Shown piece by piece: positions 1 to 9,394 of a DNA stretch of 61,140 bases. Position numbers and translations under genes: made by a program. Location: contig NZ_CAJYGK010000101.1 in NCBI RefSeq assembly GCF_913773725.1, positions 1-61,140 of the forward strand, in the 5' to 3' direction. The notes below the pieces were generated by a model, which was not told where the DNA came from, searched no databases, and saw only the letters and a list, made by a program, of their open reading frames with translations. Origin of the DNA: an uncultured Aquabacterium sp. Lineage in GTDB: Bacteria > Pseudomonadota > Gammaproteobacteria > Burkholderiales > Burkholderiaceae_C. Every line of letters starts with the position of its first letter. The stretch's first letter is position 1.

Positions 1-177
1 AATTGAAGTGAACACACACTACAAGTGAATTTCTTCACCGTAGGCGTTTCATTTCGTCTTCCGTGAGCATTTGGCTTCTTTCATCCAAACACCCACGCTT
101 ATCGGCTGTTAATTTTTAAAGAACTTGACTCGCTGTTGTCGATCGCTTGTTTGTTGTCGCGATCAGCGAAGAACGCA
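1..177 (-). other. 16S rRNA operon leader (with boxA); 16S gene begins at or just beyond the window edge
   Basis: Read on the minus strand this is the 5' leader of an rRNA operon. A boxA-like antitermination element, GTTCTTTAAAAATT, lies at 111-124. It is followed by an ACAGCCGATAAGCGTGGGTG block that I recognise from Burkholderiales sequences just upstream of 16S rRNA. The last minus-strand bases, CACTTCAATT at 10-1, run into the expected GAAGAGTTTGATC of 16S outside the window, so the final AATT may already be mature 16S. There is no coding potential. The assignment rests on recalled leader similarity, because the 16S body is not visible. Confidence 0.68.
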
Positions 178-207
178 ATTATGGCACTGCTTTGAAAGTG
201 CACGCAA
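178..207 (-). promoter_or_regulatory. Candidate rrn promoter
   Basis: On the minus strand a -10 hexamer CATAAT (178-183) is preceded by TTGCGT (202-207) with an 18-bp spacer. A T-rich stretch further upstream (around 222-228) could act as an UP element. Initiation would fall near 171, giving a leader of about 170 nt that contains boxA. Found by eye. Confidence 0.55.
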
Positions 208-397
208 GAGGGTGTCGCAAAAAAGTCGCAGCGCCGGGTTCGAGGCGGGTCGGGGGCGACAGGGATGTGGGCGGTTGCGGTGAGGCGCGTGCGGGAGAAT
301 GTGGGCGACAGGATCCGCGATGCGGGACTGACCGCGGCAGGTCGACAAGCCGAAGAGCCGCCGGTGTGTGGATGTGAAGGGATGACGTGAGGTTGTT

Positions 398-1225
398 GTG
401 CTGCCGCGCTTTCATGTAGAGGATCTGCCCGGCCTGGGCTCCGGGGACGAGTTGACGCTGTCGGAGTCGGTGTCCCGGCACGTGCAGGTGCTGCGTATGC
501 AGCCGGGCGATGCGATCACGGTGTTCGACGGCCTGGGTGCCGAGCGGCAGGCCACGGTGGTGGAGATGGGACGCAAGCGGGTCACGCTGCGGCTGGGCGA
601 GCCGGTGGCATCCGACCGTGAGCTGCCGGTCGAGGTGACGTTGGCCGTGGGGATGCCCGCGAATGACCGGATGGACTTCGTGATCGAGAAGGCGACGGAA
701 CTCGGCGCCCGGGTGATTCAGCCTCTGGTCTGCGAGCGGTCGGTTCTCCGGCTCGAGGGGGATCGTGCGGCGAAGAAGGTCGCGCACTGGCAAGGGGTCG
801 CGATCGCGGCGGCCGAGCAATGCGGGCGCGCGGTGGTGCCTCGGGTGATGGCGGTCCAGACGCTGGCTGGGTGGCTGCGCGCCGAGGCCGGCCTGGGCAT
901 GCAGGGGGCGAGCGCGGCGCAGGCGACGTGTGTCGGCGGGTCCGCGCGGCGGGCGGTGCTGAGTCTGCGGGATGCCGTGCCGCTCACGGCTTGGCTCGAG
1001 CACGCATCGGCATCGGCACGGGCGGAGGCGGCGTCGGAAGCGGGTGCCATGTCACCGCCGGGGTTCGTGTTCTTGAACGGGCCCGAGGGGGGGTTGTCGC
1101 CCGCGGAGGAAGAGATGGCCCTGCGCTCGGGCTGGCAGGCGGTCAGCCTGGGCCGCCGGGTGCTGCGCGCGGACACAGCGCCCCTGGCAGCCTTGAGTGT
1201 CATCGCGGCACTGCACGAGCGCTGA
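398..1225 (+). CDS. rsmE: 16S rRNA m3U1498 methyltransferase RsmE
   Basis: RsmE is the SPOUT-class enzyme that uses SAM to methylate N3 of U1498 in 16S rRNA within the 30S subunit. Family signatures are present: the N-terminal PUA-like start PRFHV, EKATELGA at about 97-104, EQCGR at 140-144, GPEGGLS at 228-234, and the knot motif LGRRVLRADT at 251-260. The 275 residues exceed the usual ~245 because of an Ala/Ser-rich insert around 165-220. The GTG start is chosen because GAGG lies five bases upstream and the protein begins at the usual position. It is divergent from the rRNA operon at the window edge. Confidence 0.93.
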   Translation: MLPRFHVEDLPGLGSGDELTLSESVSRHVQVLRMQPGDAITVFDGLGAERQATVVEMGRKRVTLRLGEPVASDRELPVEVTLAVGMPANDRMDFVIEKATELGARVIQPLVCERSVLRLEGDRAAKKVAHWQGVAIAAAEQCGRAVVPRVMAVQTLAGWLRAEAGLGMQGASAAQATCVGGSARRAVLSLRDAVPLTAWLEHASASARAEAASEAGAMSPPGFVFLNGPEGGLSPAEEEMALRSGWQAVSLGRRVLRADTAPLAALSVIAALHER

Positions 1226-1248
1226 CCGCGCGGGTCAGCGCCGCACCG

Positions 1249-2931
1249 TCACGCGCCGTCGGAGGGCGGCTCAGCGGGGGACGCATCCGGGGATGGGCCC
1301 CGGGGCTTGAGGCTTCCGGCAACCAGGTCGAAGCGGAACAGGCGGCATTCGATCGGACCGTTGAAGAGCACGACGCGGCGGCTTTCTTTCAGGCGCATGG
1401 CGCCGGGCAGCTTCATGTCGGGGCTGAGGATCCAGGCGGTCCAGCCGGTGTAGTGCTTCTTCCAGTGGGAGGACAGTCGCTGGAAGAAGGTTGCGGCTTC
1501 TTCATCGCCCTCGAACTGTTCACGGCCCGCACGCACGCCGGGCGACGACGGGCCGTCGCGATCTCCCGCCTGGCGGGCCTGGTAGGCATCCCGGACCGAG
1601 CCTTTGGTGTCGATGCGCTCGCCATAGGGCGGGTTGAACATGAGGACCCCGCGCTCGCACGGGACTGGTCGCTGCAGGGCGTCCGCGGTCTTGAATTCGA
1701 TGGCATGGCGCACGCCGGCTCGCTCGGCATTGCGGGTGGCGAAGTCGGTCATGCGGAAGGACACGTCGCCGGCATAGATGGGCACGCGGGGTTCGTGCTG
1801 GCGGGCGCGGGCTGCCTGCTTCAGGGCCTGCCATGCGCCCAGATGAGCCCTGAACGGCAGGAGCCGCTCGAACGCGAAGCGACGCTGGAGGCCGGGCGCG
1901 ATGTCGCAGGCGATCTGGGCGGCTTCAATGGGAATGGTGCCGGCGCCGCAGCAGGGGTCGAGCAAGGCCCCGTCTTCGGGGCGGCCTTGCCAGCCTGCGG
2001 CAGCCAGCATGGCCGCGGCCAGGGTCTCTTTCAGTGGCGCTTCGCCGGTGTCCTCGCGCCAGCCGCGCTTGAACAGCGCTTCACCGGAGGTGTCGACGTA
2101 GAGCGTCGCTTCCAGGTCGTCCATGTAGAGGACGAGGCTGAGGTCGGGATGGCGGGTGTCGACGTCGGGGCGCTCGCCGAAGCGCTCGCGCAGGTCGTCG
2201 CAGACGGCGTCCTTGATGCGCAGGGCCGCGAAGTTGAGACTGCGCAGGGTGCTGCGCCGGGACGTGACGTCCACGCGCAGGGTGTGGCGGGGGGTGATCC
2301 AGTCTGACCAGTTGACGGCGCGGCCGAGGACATAGATGTCGTCTTCGTGGCGGTAGACGCGGGATGCGACACGCCACAGGACGCGCTGTGCCAGCCGGCT
2401 TTCGAGGTTGAGGCGCATGGCGGCGTCGATGAGCGCCGCACGGGTGTCTTCTGCGCGCGCGGACTGTCCGGCCGGATGGATGTCGATGCCGCCGCGGGAT
2501 TCGGTGACCAGCAGGCCGGGCCCCAGGATGCGCTGGGCCTCAGCCGCCAGGAGGGGCTCGACCCCGGCGGCGCAACTGAGGTAAAGGCCCGCCGGCCGGT
2601 CGGCCGCGAGCACCGGGCTGGCGGCATGGGGCCGGTGATCCGGACGGGGCCCTGCACGGCCCGTGCCCGCTGAAGGGCCGTGGCGGCTTTCGCCAGCCGG
2701 GCCTCGCGGTGCCGCGGGCGCGCGGCCTTCCGGACGGGGACCGCCACGGACGGGACGGCGCTCATCGTGCGCCGGGCGACCTGTTTCGGCCGCACGTCGG
2801 TCGCCGGCTGCTGCGGCGGCGGAACGGCGGGCGGGCGCTTGCCCCGGCCCGACCGCGCCGGGGGCCCGCTCGTCGCTGGGGCGACCGGTCTCGCGGGAAA
2901 CGACAGGGCGGCGGGTGGGCTTGATCGGCAT
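1249..2931 (-). CDS. rlmL: THUMP-domain 23S rRNA guanine-N2 methyltransferase (RlmL-like)
   Basis: Predicted SAM-dependent methyltransferase for an exocyclic guanine amine of 23S rRNA (G2445 in the RlmL family). Residues 1 to about 105 are a low-complexity Arg/Pro/Ala/Gly tail. A THUMP RNA-binding domain and then a Rossmann methyltransferase follow, with LLDPCCGAGT as the SAM-binding loop and catalytic FNPPYGER (NPPYGER at 433-439). At 560 residues it lacks the RlmK half found in the fused enterobacterial protein. The ATG at 2931 is preceded by GAGG at good spacing, so upstream in-frame starts were rejected. It follows rpoN after 177 bases, which hold only a short inverted repeat near 3001. 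Confidence 0.87.
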   Translation of the reverse strand: MPIKPTRRPVVSRETGRPSDERAPGAVGPGQAPARRSAAAAAGDRRAAETGRPAHDERRPVRGGPRPEGRAPAAPRGPAGESRHGPSAGTGRAGPRPDHRPHAASPVLAADRPAGLYLSCAAGVEPLLAAEAQRILGPGLLVTESRGGIDIHPAGQSARAEDTRAALIDAAMRLNLESRLAQRVLWRVASRVYRHEDDIYVLGRAVNWSDWITPRHTLRVDVTSRRSTLRSLNFAALRIKDAVCDDLRERFGERPDVDTRHPDLSLVLYMDDLEATLYVDTSGEALFKRGWREDTGEAPLKETLAAAMLAAAGWQGRPEDGALLDPCCGAGTIPIEAAQIACDIAPGLQRRFAFERLLPFRAHLGAWQALKQAARARQHEPRVPIYAGDVSFRMTDFATRNAERAGVRHAIEFKTADALQRPVPCERGVLMFNPPYGERIDTKGSVRDAYQARQAGDRDGPSSPGVRAGREQFEGDEEAATFFQRLSSHWKKHYTGWTAWILSPDMKLPGAMRLKESRRVVLFNGPIECRLFRFDLVAGSLKPRGPSPDASPAEPPSDGA

Positions 2932-3108
2932 GGGAACCTCGGCAGAAAAAGAGCGCGGGCAACGCGGGAGCGACGCCCGGGGAATCGACAAGAAGAGACC
3001 GCATGCCACGGTGGCGTGCAGCGGTGCGGCGCACAAGCGCAGGAACCAGCATACAGGCGCGGGCTCGAACGGCAGACACCCACCCGCGCCAGCGAGGCAG
3101 CGCGCCGG

Positions 3109-4650
3109 TCAGAGCGCCTTGCGCAGGTTGGCGGGGGCGATCTTGAGGGCTTCGCGGTACTTGGCCACGGTACGCCGGGCGACCTGGATGCCCTGCTCTT
3201 CCAGCATTGACGACAGCTGGCTGTCGGACAGCGGCTTTTTCGGGTCCTCGGCCGCCACCAGCTGCTTGATGAGCGCCCGCACGGCCGTGCTGGACGCGTT
3301 GCCGCCGGCATCGGTGTTGAGCGAGGAACCGAAGAAGTACTTCAGCTCGAAGGTGCCGAACGGCGTGTTCATGTACTTGGCCGTCGTCACCCGGGAGATG
3401 GTGGATTCGTGCAGGCCGAGTTCGTCGGCGATCTCGCGCAGCACCAGCGGCTTCATCGCGATTTCGCCATGGGTGAAGAAGTTCTTCTGGCGGTCGACGA
3501 TGGCTTGGGACACGCGAAGGATGGTGTCGAAACGCTGCTGGATGTTCTTGACGAACCAGCGGGCCTCTTGCAGCCGCGAGCTGAGCGCCGTGTGGCTTTC
3601 GGTGGCCGCCGACCCGCGGGGCGATCGCGTGGAGCGCAGCGCCTGGGCGTAAAGGTCGTTGATGCGCAGTTTGGGCATCACGTCGGGGTTGAGCACGACC
3701 TTCCAGTTGCGACCGGACTTCTGCACGATGACATCGGGCACGATGATGTTGGCCTCGGCGCGGGTGAAGCGACGACCCGGCTTGGGCTCCAGCCCGACGA
3801 TGAGGCCCTGCGCTTCCTTCAGCAGGTGCTCGTCGGCGCCGGTGGCCGCCATGAGCTTGCGCATGTCACGGCGCGCGAGCAATTCGAGGTGCTGCTGACA
3901 GATGACGATGGCCAGATTGCGAGCCGCCTCCTCTTCCATCGCCTTGAGTTGCAGCACCAGGCACTCGGACAGGTTGCTGGCGCCCACCCCGGTCGGCTCC
4001 ATGTGCTGCAGCCAGCTCAGTGCGCAGCGCAGGCGGGAGAGCAACTCTTCCAGCATCTCCTCGTCGCCCCCTTCGGGCAAGAGGCTGGCGGCGATTTCTT
4101 CGAGGGTGTCGGCCAGGTAGCCGTCTTCGTTGAGCGACTCGATGAGAATGTCGACCGCCGCCATGTCCTGCTCGCTGAGGCGGGTGCCCAGCAGTTGCTG
4201 GCGCAGGAACTCCTGCAGGCTGATGGAGACCGCATTGCGCTCGAGGGGATCGAACTCGTCGTCGCCATCGTTGTTGCGTGAAGGGGTCTCGCGGATGCCG
4301 TCGAAGTCGTCGCGCTCGGTGCCGTTCTCCCAGTCATCGCGCTCGGTGGTGCCGATCTCGACGGTGTCGATGCCGCCAGCGTCCCCGTCACCCGATGGAC
4401 CGTCGCTTTCGCTGGTCGAGGCGCCCTCCTCGCCGGTGCGTTCACTGCGTTGGCGTTCGAACTCCAGCCCGGCCGCCGTGTCCAGCGGGGCGAACTCTTC
4501 TTCGGGCTCGAGGAAGGGGTTCATCTCGAGCATCTGCTCGACTTCCTGGTGTAGCTCCAGCGTGGACAGCTGCAACAGGCGAATGGACTGCTGCAGCTGG
4601 GGTGTGAGCGCCAGGTGCTGAGAAAGCCGGAACTGCAGGGAAGGCTTCAT
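3109..4650 (-). CDS. rpoN: RNA polymerase sigma-54 factor RpoN
   Basis: Sigma-54 directs RNA polymerase to -24/-12 promoters and needs an AAA+ activator to open them. The 513-residue protein starts with the Gln/Leu-rich region I (LSQHLALTPQLQQSIRLLQLS), which contacts activators. An acidic region II follows (about 60-130), then the core-binding and HTH regions, and the RpoN box ARRTVAKYR at 491-499. The ATG at 4650 is the usual start. lptB ends 10 bases upstream, so the two are almost certainly co-transcribed, as in many proteobacteria. The hpf and PTS-like genes that often follow rpoN are absent; rlmL follows instead. Confidence 0.97.
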   Translation of the reverse strand: MKPSLQFRLSQHLALTPQLQQSIRLLQLSTLELHQEVEQMLEMNPFLEPEEEFAPLDTAAGLEFERQRSERTGEEGASTSESDGPSGDGDAGGIDTVEIGTTERDDWENGTERDDFDGIRETPSRNNDGDDEFDPLERNAVSISLQEFLRQQLLGTRLSEQDMAAVDILIESLNEDGYLADTLEEIAASLLPEGGDEEMLEELLSRLRCALSWLQHMEPTGVGASNLSECLVLQLKAMEEEAARNLAIVICQQHLELLARRDMRKLMAATGADEHLLKEAQGLIVGLEPKPGRRFTRAEANIIVPDVIVQKSGRNWKVVLNPDVMPKLRINDLYAQALRSTRSPRGSAATESHTALSSRLQEARWFVKNIQQRFDTILRVSQAIVDRQKNFFTHGEIAMKPLVLREIADELGLHESTISRVTTAKYMNTPFGTFELKYFFGSSLNTDAGGNASSTAVRALIKQLVAAEDPKKPLSDSQLSSMLEEQGIQVARRTVAKYREALKIAPANLRKAL

Positions 4651-4660
4651 GGCCGCTCGC

Positions 4661-5449
4661 TTACATGCGGAAGTGCTCGCCGAGGTAGACCTTGCGGACT
4701 TCGGCGTTGTGGACGATCTCGGCGGGGCGGCCTTCCGCCAGCACCCGACCTTCACTGATGATGTAGGCGCGGTCGCAGATGCCCAGGGTTTCTCGCACGT
4801 TGTGGTCGGTGATGAGCACGCCGATGCCGCGTGCCTTGAGGAAGCCGATGATGCGCTGGATCTCGATCACGGCAATCGGGTCGACGCCAGCAAAGGGCTC
4901 ATCGAGCAGGATGAAACGGGGCTGCGTGGCCAGGGCGCGCGCAATCTCCACGCGCCGCCGTTCGCCGCCCGACAGCGCCATGGCCGGGCTGGTGCGGAGC
5001 TTGTCGATGCTGAGGTCGTGCAGGAGGGCGTCGAGCCGCTGCTCGATGGCGGCTTTGCCAAGACGACGCCCGCGCTCGTCGACCTGCAGCTCGAGCACGG
5101 CCCGGATGTTCTCCTCGACGTTGAGCTGCCGGAAGATGGAGGCCTCCTGAGGGAGGTAGCTCAGGCCAAGGCGCGAACGTTGGTGGATCGGCAGCTTCTC
5201 GACGCGCTGGCCATCGATGTCGATGAGGCCGGCATCCGCCCGAACCAGCCCCACGATCATGTAGAAGCTGGTGGTCTTGCCTGCGCCGTTGGGGCCCAGC
5301 AGACCGACCACCTCGCCAGCGCCAACGGCGACGTGCACATCGTGGACCACGGTGCGGGCACCGTAACGCTTCTTGAGGCCTTCGGCGCGCAGGCGGCTGA
5401 CAGGCAGGGCGACGGGCGCGGTGGCTTCGGCGACAGACTGAGTGCTCAC
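4661..5449 (-). CDS. lptB: LPS export ABC transporter ATP-binding protein LptB
   Basis: LptB is the cytoplasmic ATPase of the LptB2FGC complex that extracts lipopolysaccharide from the inner membrane. Motifs: Walker [10 protein letters not shown] (52-60), Q-loop Q101 in YLPQEASIF, signature LSGGERRR (159-166), Walker B FILLDEP (179-185), and a switch His in [10 protein letters not shown]. The first 20 residues are an extension before the usual start of the domain. lptA ends one base upstream and rpoN begins 10 bases downstream. Confidence 0.96.
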   Translation of the reverse strand: MSTQSVAEATAPVALPVSRLRAEGLKKRYGARTVVHDVHVAVGAGEVVGLLGPNGAGKTTSFYMIVGLVRADAGLIDIDGQRVEKLPIHQRSRLGLSYLPQEASIFRQLNVEENIRAVLELQVDERGRRLGKAAIEQRLDALLHDLSIDKLRTSPAMALSGGERRRVEIARALATQPRFILLDEPFAGVDPIAVIEIQRIIGFLKARGIGVLITDHNVRETLGICDRAYIISEGRVLAEGRPAEIVHNAEVRKVYLGEHFRM

Positions 5450-5450
5450 G

Positions 5451-6083
5451 TCAGCGCCCTCCCTCGGCTTCGGCCGGACGTGGCGAGATCACCCCGCGGA
5501 CCCGGCCTTTGGGCGCATCGCCGGTGGCGGGCGCACCGAGCACCTGGAACACCGAGGTCTTGTTGTCGTACACCACGGCCTGTCCCGTGACCTGATCGGC
5601 CACGGTGCCACCGCGCAGGCGACGCATGATGGCGCGGCCGTTGAACTGCACGGTATCGCTGCGACCGTCGTAGGTGATTTTCTCGGCTTCGCCTTCGATG
5701 AACTCGTCGACACCCTCACGCTTCTGGCGGAAATAGGCCCGGCCGCCTGGGCCACCGGTGGCCACGGCGGACTGGGTGCCGTCCGGGTTCTGACGCACCT
5801 CGACGCGGTCGGAACGAACCTGCATGGTGCCCTTGGTGATCTCGACGTTACCGGTCAGGATGTTCAGGCGCTGGTTGTCCTCCACCCGGGCCGCATCGGC
5901 AGCGAAATTGAGCGGCTGGTTTCGGTCGGCCTTTTCGGCATGGGCCGCGGCGCCCAGGCCGACGCAGGCCAGCAGGGCGACCCGCGTCAGCAGGTGAGCG
6001 CGGCGCGCGCAAGAGACAAGCGCGCGACGCAGGAGGGAAACAGGGTGGGGCAACGGCATCATCGGCATGAATTTTGCATTCAT
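5451..6083 (-). CDS. lptA: LPS transport periplasmic protein LptA
   Basis: LptA forms the periplasmic bridge that carries LPS from the inner-membrane LptBFGC complex to LptDE. A hydrophobic signal segment ([19 protein letters not shown]) is followed by the OstA-type jellyroll with its N-terminal [14 protein letters not shown] and the repeated beta pattern to GRVRGVI. The start is uncertain: ATGs at 6083, 6068, 6062 and 6059 all lie before the signal segment and none has a clear Shine-Dalgarno. I give the longest of these. lptC is not next to it; the gene upstream is a DsbA. Confidence 0.9.
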   Translation of the reverse strand: MNAKFMPMMPLPHPVSLLRRALVSCARRAHLLTRVALLACVGLGAAAHAEKADRNQPLNFAADAARVEDNQRLNILTGNVEITKGTMQVRSDRVEVRQNPDGTQSAVATGGPGGRAYFRQKREGVDEFIEGEAEKITYDGRSDTVQFNGRAIMRRLRGGTVADQVTGQAVVYDNKTSVFQVLGAPATGDAPKGRVRGVISPRPAEAEGGR

Positions 6084-6189
6084 TCTAGCCGCGACGCAAC
6101 GCAAAACCGGATGGCCGATGCGATGTCCGCGCATTGTCATCGGCCATGGTCTTGACGGCCTGCGCCGCGGGGCGCAGGCGTCAGAAAGC

Positions 6190-6846
6190 TCAACGCCCCT
6201 TGCGGGCCAGGGCGATCAGGTGGTCGGTGGTGGCCAGTGCGCGCTCGGGCGTGGCATTGAGCGACACCGAGGTGTAGTACTGGCCGGCCACGCCGATGGC
6301 CGGCACACCGTCGATCTTGTACGCGTCCGTCAGGGTTCGGGCCTGGCGGGCCTTGGTTTGCACGGCGAACGAGTCATACACCGACATGAAGCGGGCGCGG
6401 TCAACACCCTGCTTCGCAACGAAGTCGCCAATCGCTTCAGGCTTGTCGAGCTTCAGCCCTTCGCCATGCATGGCGTTGAACACCTTGGCATGCAGCGAGG
6501 GAATCAGACCGAGCGCCTCGATCGCGAAATACAGGCGCTGATGGGCGCCGAAGGGGTTTTCGCGGAAGGCCACGGGCACGCGCCGGAACGCCACATCGGA
6601 GGGCAGCTTGGCGGCCCAGGCGGCCAGGTAGGGCTCGAAGTGATGGCAGTGCGGGCAGCCGTACCAGAAGAACTCGACGACCTCGATCTTGCCGGCCGGC
6701 GCGGACACCGGGGCGGGCTGCGCCAGCTTCACGTAGTTCGTGCCTTCGACGGGCCCTTGTGCCTGCACCAGGCCGGGCAGCGTGACACCGAGGCCAGCCA
6801 GACCGGCGGCACCCAGGGTGTGCATCGAAAACTCGCGACGGTTCAT
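6190..6846 (-). CDS. dsbA: Thiol:disulfide interchange protein, DsbA family
   Basis: Periplasmic oxidase that introduces disulfides into exported proteins. The mature part has the thioredoxin fold with active site CPHC at 64-67 inside EFFWYGCPHCHHF, the same dipeptide as E. coli DsbA, and the cis-proline loop GVPAIG near the C-terminus. The N-terminus MNRREFSMHTLG has a twin-arginine-like RREFS followed by a hydrophobic stretch, so Tat or Sec export are both possible. The ATG at 6846 has AAAGGA upstream. It directly follows the SPOR-domain gene. An inverted repeat at 6158-6179 lies beyond the stop but lacks a U-tract. Confidence 0.92.
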   Translation of the reverse strand: MNRREFSMHTLGAAGLAGLGVTLPGLVQAQGPVEGTNYVKLAQPAPVSAPAGKIEVVEFFWYGCPHCHHFEPYLAAWAAKLPSDVAFRRVPVAFRENPFGAHQRLYFAIEALGLIPSLHAKVFNAMHGEGLKLDKPEAIGDFVAKQGVDRARFMSVYDSFAVQTKARQARTLTDAYKIDGVPAIGVAGQYYTSVSLNATPERALATTDHLIALARKGR

Positions 6847-6875
6847 GAAGACGATCCTTTCCGTGTCAGACGGAT

Positions 6876-7559
6876 TCATTTCTGGATGCGGACCAGGGCC
6901 GATTCGATGCCCGAGGCCTGCAGCTTGCCACGGACGTCTTCGGCCTGCTCGCGCTGTGCGAACGGGCCGATGCGGACCCGGTACATGGTGCGGCCGTTGA
7001 CCTCGCGTTCCTGGATGCGGGCTTCGATGCCCATCATGCCCAGCTTGGCGCGTTGCTGCTCGGCCTCGGCCTGGCTGCCATAGGCGCCGGCCTGCACCTG
7101 GTAGCTCAACGCATCAGCAGCGGGCGCGGTGGACACGGGCTCGCCATTGAGGATGGCCGCCGGGTTGCGGGCGCTGGAAGCGGCGCCGCTGGCGGGCTTG
7201 GCCACGGGCTTGGCTTTGCTGGCTGCGGCGGAGGCCGCCGTCGCGGCGGCCGGGGAGGCGTCGGGCACGGGCTGCTCCGCCTCGGCCGGCGCCGGCGCCG
7301 TCGTCGCGTCGGCAGGCGCCGCCTCAGGCTGGATCGCCCGCGGCTTGGCCGGGTTCTTGCCGTACAGCGGGCTGTTCGGGTCCCAGTTCTTGTTGTGCTC
7401 GGCCTCGGCGGCGTCCTGCTCGGCCGTGCGCTGCGGCACCTTGTCGATGAAAGGCAGCGGCACCTTGGTGATGTAAAGCGCGACGCCCAGCGCCAGCGCC
7501 AGCCCGATCAACAGGCCGACGATCATGCCGAGGAAAAAGCCCCCGCGTTGAGATTGCAT
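6876..7559 (-). CDS. SPOR-domain membrane protein (FtsN-like)
   Basis: Bitopic inner-membrane protein of 227 residues. It has a short cytoplasmic start, one transmembrane helix (about 8-30), an Ala/Pro-rich periplasmic linker and a C-terminal SPOR domain (about 150-227, beginning LSYQVQAGAYGSQAEAEQQ). SPOR domains bind glycan strands stripped of stem peptides at the septum, and this architecture is that of FtsN-type division proteins. I cannot say whether it is the cell's FtsN. The gene sits 31 bases after argS, a common neighbour of such genes in betaproteobacteria. A GTG at 7562 is an alternative start. Confidence 0.86.
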   Translation of the reverse strand: MQSQRGGFFLGMIVGLLIGLALALGVALYITKVPLPFIDKVPQRTAEQDAAEAEHNKNWDPNSPLYGKNPAKPRAIQPEAAPADATTAPAPAEAEQPVPDASPAAATAASAAASKAKPVAKPASGAASSARNPAAILNGEPVSTAPAADALSYQVQAGAYGSQAEAEQQRAKLGMMGIEARIQEREVNGRTMYRVRIGPFAQREQAEDVRGKLQASGIESALVRIQK

Positions 7560-7590
7560 CACTGACAGATCCTTGGTTGCGCCCTGAGGC

Positions 7591-9279
7591 TCACATCTTG
7601 TCCGGGGCGCTGACGCCCAGCACGGCGAGGCCGCTGCGCAGCACCTGGGCGGTGGCGGTCAGCAGCGCGACGCGGGCGCGGCCCAGTTCGACATCGTCGA
7701 CGAGGAAACGTTCCGCCGCGTAGTAGCTGTGGAACGCACCCGCGAGGTCACGCAGGTAGAACGCGACGTCGTGCGGCGCAAGGCCCTTGGCCGCCTGGGT
7801 CAGCATCTCGGGGAACTCGGCGAGCTTGCCGAGCAGCGCCAGCTCGGTGTCGGCCGTGAGACGCGACAGGTCGGCCCGGGGCACGGCGGAGAGATCTCCG
7901 CCCTTGTCGGCGTACTGCTGGCGCACCGACTGGATGCGGGCGTGGGCGTACTGGACGTAGAAGACCGGGTTCTCGTCGTTCTGCTTCAGCGCCAGATCGA
8001 CGTCGAACGTGAACTCGGTGTCGGCCTTGCGGCTGATCAGGAAGAAGCGCACCGCATCCTTGCTGGTCCATTCGATCAGGTCGCGCAGCGTGACGTAGCT
8101 GCCGGCGCGCTTGGAGATCTTGACCTCCTCGCCGTTCTTCATCACGGTGACCATCTTGTGCAGGACGTAATCGGGCCAGCCCTGAGGGATGCCGACGCCA
8201 GCTGCCTGGAGACCTGCACGCACGCGGGCGATGGTGCCGTGGTGATCGGAGCCCTGAATGTTGACGCACTGCTCGAAGCCGCGCTCCCACTTGGCGATGT
8301 GATAGGCCACATCGGGCACGAAGTAGGTGTAGCCGCCGTCGGACTTGCGCATCACGCGGTCCTTGTCGTCACCGTAATCGGTGCTGCGCAGCCACAGCGC
8401 GCCGCCTTCTTCGAAGGTCTTGCCGGCATCCTTGAGCTTCTGCACCGCGGCCTCGACCCGGCCCGAGGTGTACAGGCTGGACTCGAGGTAGTAGTTGTCG
8501 AAGCGGACGCCGAAGGCCTTCAGGTCCAGGTCCTGCTCGTGGCGCAGGTAGGCCACGGCGAACTGGCGGATGCCGTCGAGGTCATCGACGTCGCCGCTCG
8601 CGGTGAACTCACGGTCGTCGGCCTTGACGGTTTTCTTGGCCTTGAAGTCTTCGGCGATGTCGGCGATGTAGTCGCCGTTGTAGGCGGCCTCGGGCCAGTC
8701 GGCGTCACCCGGCTTGAAGCCTTTCAGACGGGCCTGGGTGGACAGCGCCAGCGTGCTGATCTGGACACCGGCATCGTTGTAATAGAACTCGCGGGTGACC
8801 TGCTGACCCTGGGTTTCGAACAGGTTGCACAGCGCATCGCCCAAAGCGCCCTGACGGCCGTGGCCGACGTGCAGCGGGCCGGTGGGGTTGGCCGACACGA
8901 ACTCGACCAGCACCTTCTTGCCCGTGGCAGGCTGCCAGCCGAAGCGTTCACCCTGCTCGAAGACCTCGGCCACGACGGCCTGCTTGGCTTCGGGCTTGAG
9001 GCGCAGGTTGATGAAGCCGGGGCCGGCGATCTCGATGGCCGAGACCCACTGCTGCACAGCCGGCTGGGCTTGCAGGGCGGCCACAAGGGCGGTGGCCAGT
9101 TCGCGTGGGTTCTTCTTCAGCGGCTTGGCCAGCTGCATGGCGGCGGTGACGGCGAGGTCGCCGTGGGCCGCCTGCTTGGGGGCCTCGAAGACGGGGGTGA
9201 GCGACGCGGGGGCGTCGGGCGCCACCTGGCGCAGGGCATCACCCAGGGCAGAAAGAAGGGCACGCTTGGCTTGGATCAT
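7591..9279 (-). CDS. argS: Arginyl-tRNA synthetase
   Basis: Class I synthetase that charges tRNA-Arg with arginine. Residues 1-100 are the ArgRS N-terminal domain. The HIGH motif appears as HVGH at 137-140 (in [16 protein letters not shown]) and the KMSKS equivalent as KISKR at 387-391. The C-terminal anticodon-binding helical domain ends [11 protein letters not shown]. At 562 residues it has full family length. The ATG at 9279 matches the family start; an upstream in-frame extension is unlike ArgRS. No Shine-Dalgarno precedes it, and a TAGAAT hexamer ends eight bases before the ATG. Confidence 0.97.
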   Translation of the reverse strand: MIQAKRALLSALGDALRQVAPDAPASLTPVFEAPKQAAHGDLAVTAAMQLAKPLKKNPRELATALVAALQAQPAVQQWVSAIEIAGPGFINLRLKPEAKQAVVAEVFEQGERFGWQPATGKKVLVEFVSANPTGPLHVGHGRQGALGDALCNLFETQGQQVTREFYYNDAGVQISTLALSTQARLKGFKPGDADWPEAAYNGDYIADIAEDFKAKKTVKADDREFTASGDVDDLDGIRQFAVAYLRHEQDLDLKAFGVRFDNYYLESSLYTSGRVEAAVQKLKDAGKTFEEGGALWLRSTDYGDDKDRVMRKSDGGYTYFVPDVAYHIAKWERGFEQCVNIQGSDHHGTIARVRAGLQAAGVGIPQGWPDYVLHKMVTVMKNGEEVKISKRAGSYVTLRDLIEWTSKDAVRFFLISRKADTEFTFDVDLALKQNDENPVFYVQYAHARIQSVRQQYADKGGDLSAVPRADLSRLTADTELALLGKLAEFPEMLTQAAKGLAPHDVAFYLRDLAGAFHSYYAAERFLVDDVELGRARVALLTATAQVLRSGLAVLGVSAPDKM

Positions 9280-9286
9280 GGGCGGG

Positions 9287-9292
9287 ATTCTA
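9287..9292 (-). promoter_or_regulatory. Candidate -10 element for argS, possibly leaderless
   Basis: Minus-strand TAGAAT lies seven bases before the argS ATG. If it is a -10 hexamer, transcription would begin at or next to the start codon, giving a leaderless mRNA, which fits the missing Shine-Dalgarno. No convincing -35 is visible. Confidence 0.35.
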
Positions 9293-9394
9293 CGGGCGCG
9301 GCCCCATGGCGCCAGGTCTTGCGACAAACTGCGAAGAAATGCACGGCGAGCCCCGGGCTTTTCGGCCGGCGCCCGCCTTGCAGAACATGAAAAG

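Noticed and set aside
820..2307. Long plus-strand open frame opposite rsmE/rlmL
   Set aside because: Antisense shadow of a GC-rich coding strand; its product is Ala/Gly/Arg-rich, matches no family and overlaps two well-supported genes.
3001..3019. GCATGCC/GGCGTGC inverted repeat between rpoN and rlmL
   Set aside because: Short, GC-rich and without a T-tract; such repeats are expected by chance at this base composition.
6158..6179. GC-rich hairpin after dsbA as a terminator
   Set aside because: The stem is good but no T-run follows on either strand; kept only as a remark under dsbA.
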